Part shown: in pieces, positions 5,957 to 8,123 of the stretch
Layout: the number at the start of each line of letters is the position of its first letter
How positions within the stretch are numbered: position 1 is the stretch's first letter
From: JAGVXH01 sp043810285
GTDB lineage: Archaea > Nanobdellota > Nanobdellia > Pacearchaeales > GW2011-AR1
Assembly: GCA_043810285.1 (NCBI GenBank)
Contig: JBDROH010000018.1
Coordinates: 1 to 8,123 of the forward strand
Direction: 5' to 3'
Length of the DNA: 8,123 nucleotides
Notes under the pieces: model-generated
Seen by the model: only the letters and a program-made list of their open reading frames with translations
The model's database searches: none
What the model was told of the DNA's origin: nothing
Translations under genes and position numbers: made by a program

Positions 5957-6055
5957 CACGTTGGTAATGCTGAGGTCTAACTCGCGCTCAGGTCTTCAGA
6001 TACAATAAATTGTGAAGACCTAAACGCTCTGGGTTCAAGTCCCCATGTCAGGCTT
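5957..6055 (+). repeat. Degraded, interrupted copy of the tRNA-Thr 3' half
   Basis: Positions 5957-5977 match the tRNA-Thr anticodon region (4961-4981) at 18 of 21 bases, including TTGGTAA. Positions 6030-6055 match 4983-5007 with a single-base difference in the T loop (TTCAAGTC against TTCAATC), down to the shared ending GTCAGGCTT. Between them lies a 52-nt insert. The copy lacks the 5' half, its anticodon stem no longer pairs, and its T loop has eight bases, so it is not a working tRNA. It forms an imperfect direct repeat with the intact tRNA about 1 kb away and its end meets the stop of the next minus-strand gene. The pattern resembles an attachment-site duplication left by tRNA-targeted integration. 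Confidence 0.8.
5990..6021. repeat. 9-bp perfect hairpin in the insert within the tRNA copy
   Basis: AGGTCTTCA at 5990-5998 is the exact reverse complement of TGAAGACCT at 6013-6021, with a 14-nt A/T-rich loop. GCG at 5984-5986 and CGC at 6025-6027 can add three pairs beyond a 3-by-3 internal loop. AGGTCT also occurs as a direct repeat at 5973-5978. It could be a recombination site, a small insertion, or an RNA hairpin; there is no T tract to call it a terminator. Confidence 0.65.
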
Positions 6056-6374
6056 ATCTCCTCGTTTTACCTTCGCTAGAGTTATTAACCTTGACAGCGT
6101 TACCGACCAAATTTACAGTGTCTGTTCCGATGTCCCATAATTTGCCGGTTGTTTCTCCAATCCATCCAAAGTAGATATATGTTGCTTGGACGATTCCTTG
6201 GGGAGATGCTAGGTTTATTTGTTCAGAGGAGAATACCCCCATTACTGAAAAATAAATTAGAATCCCAATCATTGCAAGGATTACTAGTTTAGCTACTCTA
6301 AGATGGTGGTCCATTTTTAGAAATGCGAATATAATTATTGCGAAAATCCCAAGTATAATCCATTGAATTATCAT
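6054..6374 (-). CDS. Small two-TM hypothetical membrane protein
   Basis: A 106-residue protein with two hydrophobic segments: residues about 2-18 (start MIIQWIILGIFAIIIFAF) and about 29-48 (LVILAMIGILIYFSVMGVF), joined by a short loop KMDHHLRVAK. A polar C-terminal region with a conserved-looking piece (YIYFGWIGETTGKLWDIG) ends with basic GKTRR. It resembles a small hypothetical family I have seen in DPANN genomes; the function is unknown. ATG 6372-6374 is 25.5 nt from a TATA-like box, implying a leaderless mRNA. Its stop codon abuts the last base of the tRNA-like repeat. It is divergent from the phosphoglycerate mutase-like gene. Confidence 0.8.
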   Translation of the reverse strand: MIIQWIILGIFAIIIFAFLKMDHHLRVAKLVILAMIGILIYFSVMGVFSSEQINLASPQGIVQATYIYFGWIGETTGKLWDIGTDTVNLVGNAVKVNNSSEGKTRR

Positions 6375-6395
6375 ATCTTATGAAAGGACCACCAT

Positions 6396-6403
6396 TATAA
6401 AAA
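6396..6403 (-). promoter_or_regulatory. TATA box for the two-TM protein gene
   Basis: TTTTTATA on the minus strand, centred at 6399.5, is 25.5 nt from ATG 6374. It forms one arm of a perfect inverted repeat with the box for the divergent gene. Confidence 0.6.
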
Positions 6404-6405
6404 TG

Positions 6406-6413
6406 TTTTTATA
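6406..6413 (+). promoter_or_regulatory. TATA box for the phosphoglycerate mutase-like gene
   Basis: TTTTTATA on the plus strand, centred at 6409.5, is 25.5 nt from ATG 6435. It identifies 6435 as the start, in preference to TTG 6414 or ATG 6417. With the minus-strand box it makes TATAAAAA-TG-TTTTTATA, two identical back-to-back boxes. Confidence 0.6.
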
Positions 6414-6434
6414 TTGATGAAACTTAGGAAAGTT

Positions 6435-7019
6435 ATGAAAAGGTGTAAGTTTAAGATTTATTTGTTTAGACATGGGCAGACAACGTTTAATCGGGATGAG
6501 ATGTTTACTGGAGAGATAGATGCGAAATTGACGGTGGAAGGGATGAAACATGCGAATAAAATTGCAAAAAAGCTTAAAGATAAGAAATTTCAGGTTGCAA
6601 TTCAAACACGGCTTTCACGTTCTAAAGATACCTTGAATACCGTTTTGAAGTATCATCCAGAATGTAAATTTATTCTCGAAGATAATAGGATGATTGAAAG
6701 GAGCTATGGTAATTTATCAGGAAAATCTCATAAAGAGATAATTAAAAAATATGGGCAGGCTCAATATGATAAATGGCATCGAGGATATGGGACAAAAGAC
6801 CGCCCACCTCGAGGAGAATGTTTTGCAGATGTTGAGAAAAGGGTAAAGGATTTTATTAAGGATTTAAAGAAATTTATAGGAAAGAATAAGGTTAACGTTG
6901 CGATTTCGGCGCATGGGAATTCTATTAGGTTGTTTCGGAAAATTATGGAACGGGCATCGAAGAGCAGTGTTGTGAGTTGGTTTATACCTTATGATGAAGT
7001 TTTTGAATATGGGATTTAA
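6435..7019 (+). CDS. Phosphoglycerate mutase-like histidine phosphatase
   Basis: A 194-residue member of the histidine phosphatase (phosphoglycerate mutase) superfamily, which works through a phosphohistidine. Residues 11-16 FRHGQT carry the nucleophile His13. FTGEIDAKLTVEG follows as in cofactor-dependent mutases. The acid is probably Glu88 in MIERSYGNLSGKS, and HGNSIR at 160-165 supplies the second His. KYGQAQYDKWHRGY, RPPRGECFADVEKRV and the ending WFIPYDEVFEY track the 2,3-bisphosphoglycerate-dependent mutase pattern, so interconversion of 3- and 2-phosphoglycerate in glycolysis is the best guess. The protein is shorter than usual for that group (about 230-250), and another sugar-phosphate phosphatase role is possible. 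ATG 6435 was chosen from TATA distance and because it starts just before the first beta strand. Confidence 0.88.
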   Translation: MKRCKFKIYLFRHGQTTFNRDEMFTGEIDAKLTVEGMKHANKIAKKLKDKKFQVAIQTRLSRSKDTLNTVLKYHPECKFILEDNRMIERSYGNLSGKSHKEIIKKYGQAQYDKWHRGYGTKDRPPRGECFADVEKRVKDFIKDLKKFIGKNKVNVAISAHGNSIRLFRKIMERASKSSVVSWFIPYDEVFEYGI

Positions 7020-7022
7020 TAT
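7015..7022 (+). promoter_or_regulatory. Possible TATA box for the DUF5667-like gene
   Basis: TTTAATAT overlaps the stop codon of the preceding gene. A start about 25 nt downstream would leave a 5' leader of some 35 nt that contains the Shine-Dalgarno site. Read-through from the phosphoglycerate mutase-like gene is an equally good explanation. Confidence 0.35.
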
Positions 7023-7064
7023 CTGAGTTATGGATGGTCGTGGGGCGGATATTAGGAGAGGTTG

Positions 7065-7073
7065 AAAGGAGGT
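7065..7073 (+). promoter_or_regulatory. Strong Shine-Dalgarno site
   Basis: AAAGGAGGT has its GGAGG core ending 5 nt before ATG 7078. It is the clearest ribosome site in the window and fixes this start. Most other genes here lack one. Confidence 0.8.
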
Positions 7074-7077
7074 TAAA

Positions 7078-7992
7078 ATGAAAAAGATAAGTGTATTATT
7101 TTTAATGGTTTTTTTATTAGTTGGAACACTTGGATTTGTAGTTGCTGTAGAAGAGGATTCTGGAGAAGTTGAGATTCCGGAGGCTAGAGGTATAGGTTTT
7201 TTTGAAGATACTTTTGATAGAATAGGATTTGCTTTTATATTTAATCAGGAAAGGAAAATTGAGCGAGCTTTGGAGTTAGCTGAAAAAAGATTGGCTGAAG
7301 CTGAAGCGTTTGCTGAGGAAGATCCTGAGAGGGCTGAGAAAGCTCGGGAGAGATATGAGGGTTTTGTTGCCAATGCTGAAGAAGTTTTAGAAAAGATTGG
7401 GACACAGAAATCAAATGATGGGGGTCGTTCAGTAAAAGATATGGAGATGATGGCGCGGATTCAAAATAGATTTGAGAAACATAGAGAGCAAGCGGAAGAA
7501 ATTCATATTCGTGCTCTTGAGAGATTTAGGAATAACAATGCTAGCGACGAGAAGATTGACCGTTTTGAGAATCTTTACGAAAGAGCTTTGATTCGTAATG
7601 ACGCAATGGAACAGAAGGTTCTTCAGAAAAGGGAGATTGTTCTAAATAGGCACAAAGTTTTGTCTGGAAAATCTGACGAGGAACTTGAAGAAATTTTAGT
7701 AGAGATTGAATCTAAAGAGGGTTTAGTGGCTGCTAGAGAAAGAAGGCTTGAAAGAGTAGAACAAAGAACTGAAAGGTTTATTGGAGTTCAGGAAGCACAA
7801 CTTGAAAGGACCAGGACTCGTTTAGAGAATGCTGGTTTATCTGAGGAACAAAAATTAAAAGTACAATCGGAACTGGGGAAATTGGATCAGAAATTAAATA
7901 CTTTTAAGGAAAAATCTGCTGAAAGAATTGGGGTTGCTAAGGGAAAAATTTTTAAATTCGTCTCTCTTAAGATATTTGAAGGAGATGGATAA
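7078..7992 (+). CDS. Secreted coiled-coil protein, DUF5667-like
   Basis: A 304-residue exported protein. Residues 1-23 form a signal peptide: basic MKK, a hydrophobic core, and VVA before a probable cut ahead of VEE. Around residues 40-100 the sequence FFEDTFDRIGFAFIFNQERK followed by a helix of the type ALELAEKRLAEAEAFAEE resembles the DUF5667 family of exported helical proteins. From there to about residue 290 it is almost wholly Glu/Lys/Arg/Ala/Leu-rich helix with heptad-like spacing, so long coiled coils outside the membrane are likely. No membrane anchor follows the signal. The function is unknown; a cell-surface structural or scaffold role is a guess. A strong Shine-Dalgarno site supports the start. 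The next gene overlaps its end by 8 bp. Confidence 0.85.
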   Translation: MKKISVLFLMVFLLVGTLGFVVAVEEDSGEVEIPEARGIGFFEDTFDRIGFAFIFNQERKIERALELAEKRLAEAEAFAEEDPERAEKARERYEGFVANAEEVLEKIGTQKSNDGGRSVKDMEMMARIQNRFEKHREQAEEIHIRALERFRNNNASDEKIDRFENLYERALIRNDAMEQKVLQKREIVLNRHKVLSGKSDEELEEILVEIESKEGLVAARERRLERVEQRTERFIGVQEAQLERTRTRLENAGLSEEQKLKVQSELGKLDQKLNTFKEKSAERIGVAKGKIFKFVSLKIFEGDG

Positions 7993-8123
7993 GAAATTTA
8001 TTTTAGTGTTTTTGTTTTTTATATTTTTGATTAGTTCTGTTAGTGCAGCAGCTCCCGTTTTGTTTTTTTCTGATTTAACGTCGGGACCGAACACAGGAGG
8101 TCAAGATGACGACGGTGTTTTTG
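7985..8123 (+). CDS. N-terminus of an exported protein (3' end outside window)
   Basis: ATG 7985 overlaps the 3' end of the preceding gene by 8 bp in another frame, and the frame stays open to the window edge (46 full codons). Residues 1-21 are a signal peptide: MDKKF, then a Phe/Leu/Ile core, ending SVSA. The mature start reads AAPVLFFSDLTSGPNTGGQDD, which resembles the beginning of archaeal and bacterial surface proteins with immunoglobulin-like IPT/TIG or beta-helix domains. That is a recollection of style and the domain itself is not in view. GAAGG(AG) lies immediately before the ATG, so the site is close-set and translation is probably coupled to the upstream gene. The pair suggests a small cell-surface operon. 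Confidence 0.78.
   Translation, partial: MDKKFILVFLFFIFLISSVSAAAPVLFFSDLTSGPNTGGQDDDGVF

Noticed and set aside
5990..6021. Hairpin as a transcription terminator
   Set aside because: There is no T tract after either arm, and intrinsic archaeal terminators depend mainly on T-rich stretches.
5957..6055. A second functional, intron-containing or split tRNA-Thr
   Set aside because: The 5' half is absent, the anticodon stem does not pair, the T loop has eight bases and the insert is not at a usual intron position.
6415..6420. TGATGA as the C box of a C/D guide RNA
   Set aside because: No matching D or D' box (CTGA) at suitable spacing and no terminal stem; the site lies just upstream of the chosen start of a coding gene.
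6378..6605. Minus-strand open frame over the start of the phosphoglycerate mutase-like gene
   Set aside because: It overlaps the divergent promoter and the conserved RHG region of the real gene on the other strand.
1..8123. CRISPR array, insertion sequence, toxin-antitoxin pair or integrase
   Set aside because: No regularly spaced repeats, no transposase or integrase motifs, and no recognisable toxin or antitoxin among the frames.

Overview
The window is AT-rich DNA from an archaeon, most likely a small-genome DPANN lineage of the Woesearchaeota/Pacearchaeota type. The evidence is the archaeal/eukaryotic-type PheS and PheT, TATA boxes at a fixed distance from start codons, a tRNA without an encoded CCA end, and short membrane or secreted hypothetical proteins with a DUF5667-like coiled-coil protein. 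The lineage is inferred from gene style; no marker here settles it.

Layout. Positions 2-151 are the 3' end of an unidentified gene. At 223-3786 lies an operon-like block: pheS, a small pyridoxamine-5'-phosphate-oxidase-like flavoprotein gene, and pheT. PheS and PheT form phenylalanyl-tRNA synthetase; the flavoprotein gene sits between the two subunits with its own Shine-Dalgarno site. A membrane-anchored Cys-containing protein (3817-4395, +) converges with a helical hypothetical gene (4403-4882, -). The latter shares a perfectly palindromic TATA box with tRNA-Thr(GGT) at 4934-5006.

Downstream of the tRNA, about 1 kb is bounded on the far side by a degraded second copy of the tRNA 3' half (5957-5977 and 6030-6055, split by a 52-nt insert with a strong hairpin). 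This resembles a small tRNA-targeted integrated element or its remnant. Its only cargo is a minus-strand membrane protein that appears split by a frameshift at a run of eight G (5564-5571): a three-TM N-terminal half and a Cys-containing C-terminal half that together would make a 291-residue protein.

The right part holds a two-TM small protein (6054-6374, -), a divergently transcribed phosphoglycerate mutase-like histidine phosphatase (6435-7019, +), and two secreted-protein genes: a DUF5667-like coiled-coil protein (7078-7992) and the start of another exported protein (7985 to the window end).

Regulation visible in sequence. Seven protein starts lie 25.5 nt from the centre of an A/T 8-mer resembling a TATA box, which predicts leaderless mRNAs starting at the A of ATG. 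Two downstream genes instead have GGAGG Shine-Dalgarno sites. The tRNA lies 26.5 nt from its TATA centre, so it too may be transcribed with little or no 5' leader.
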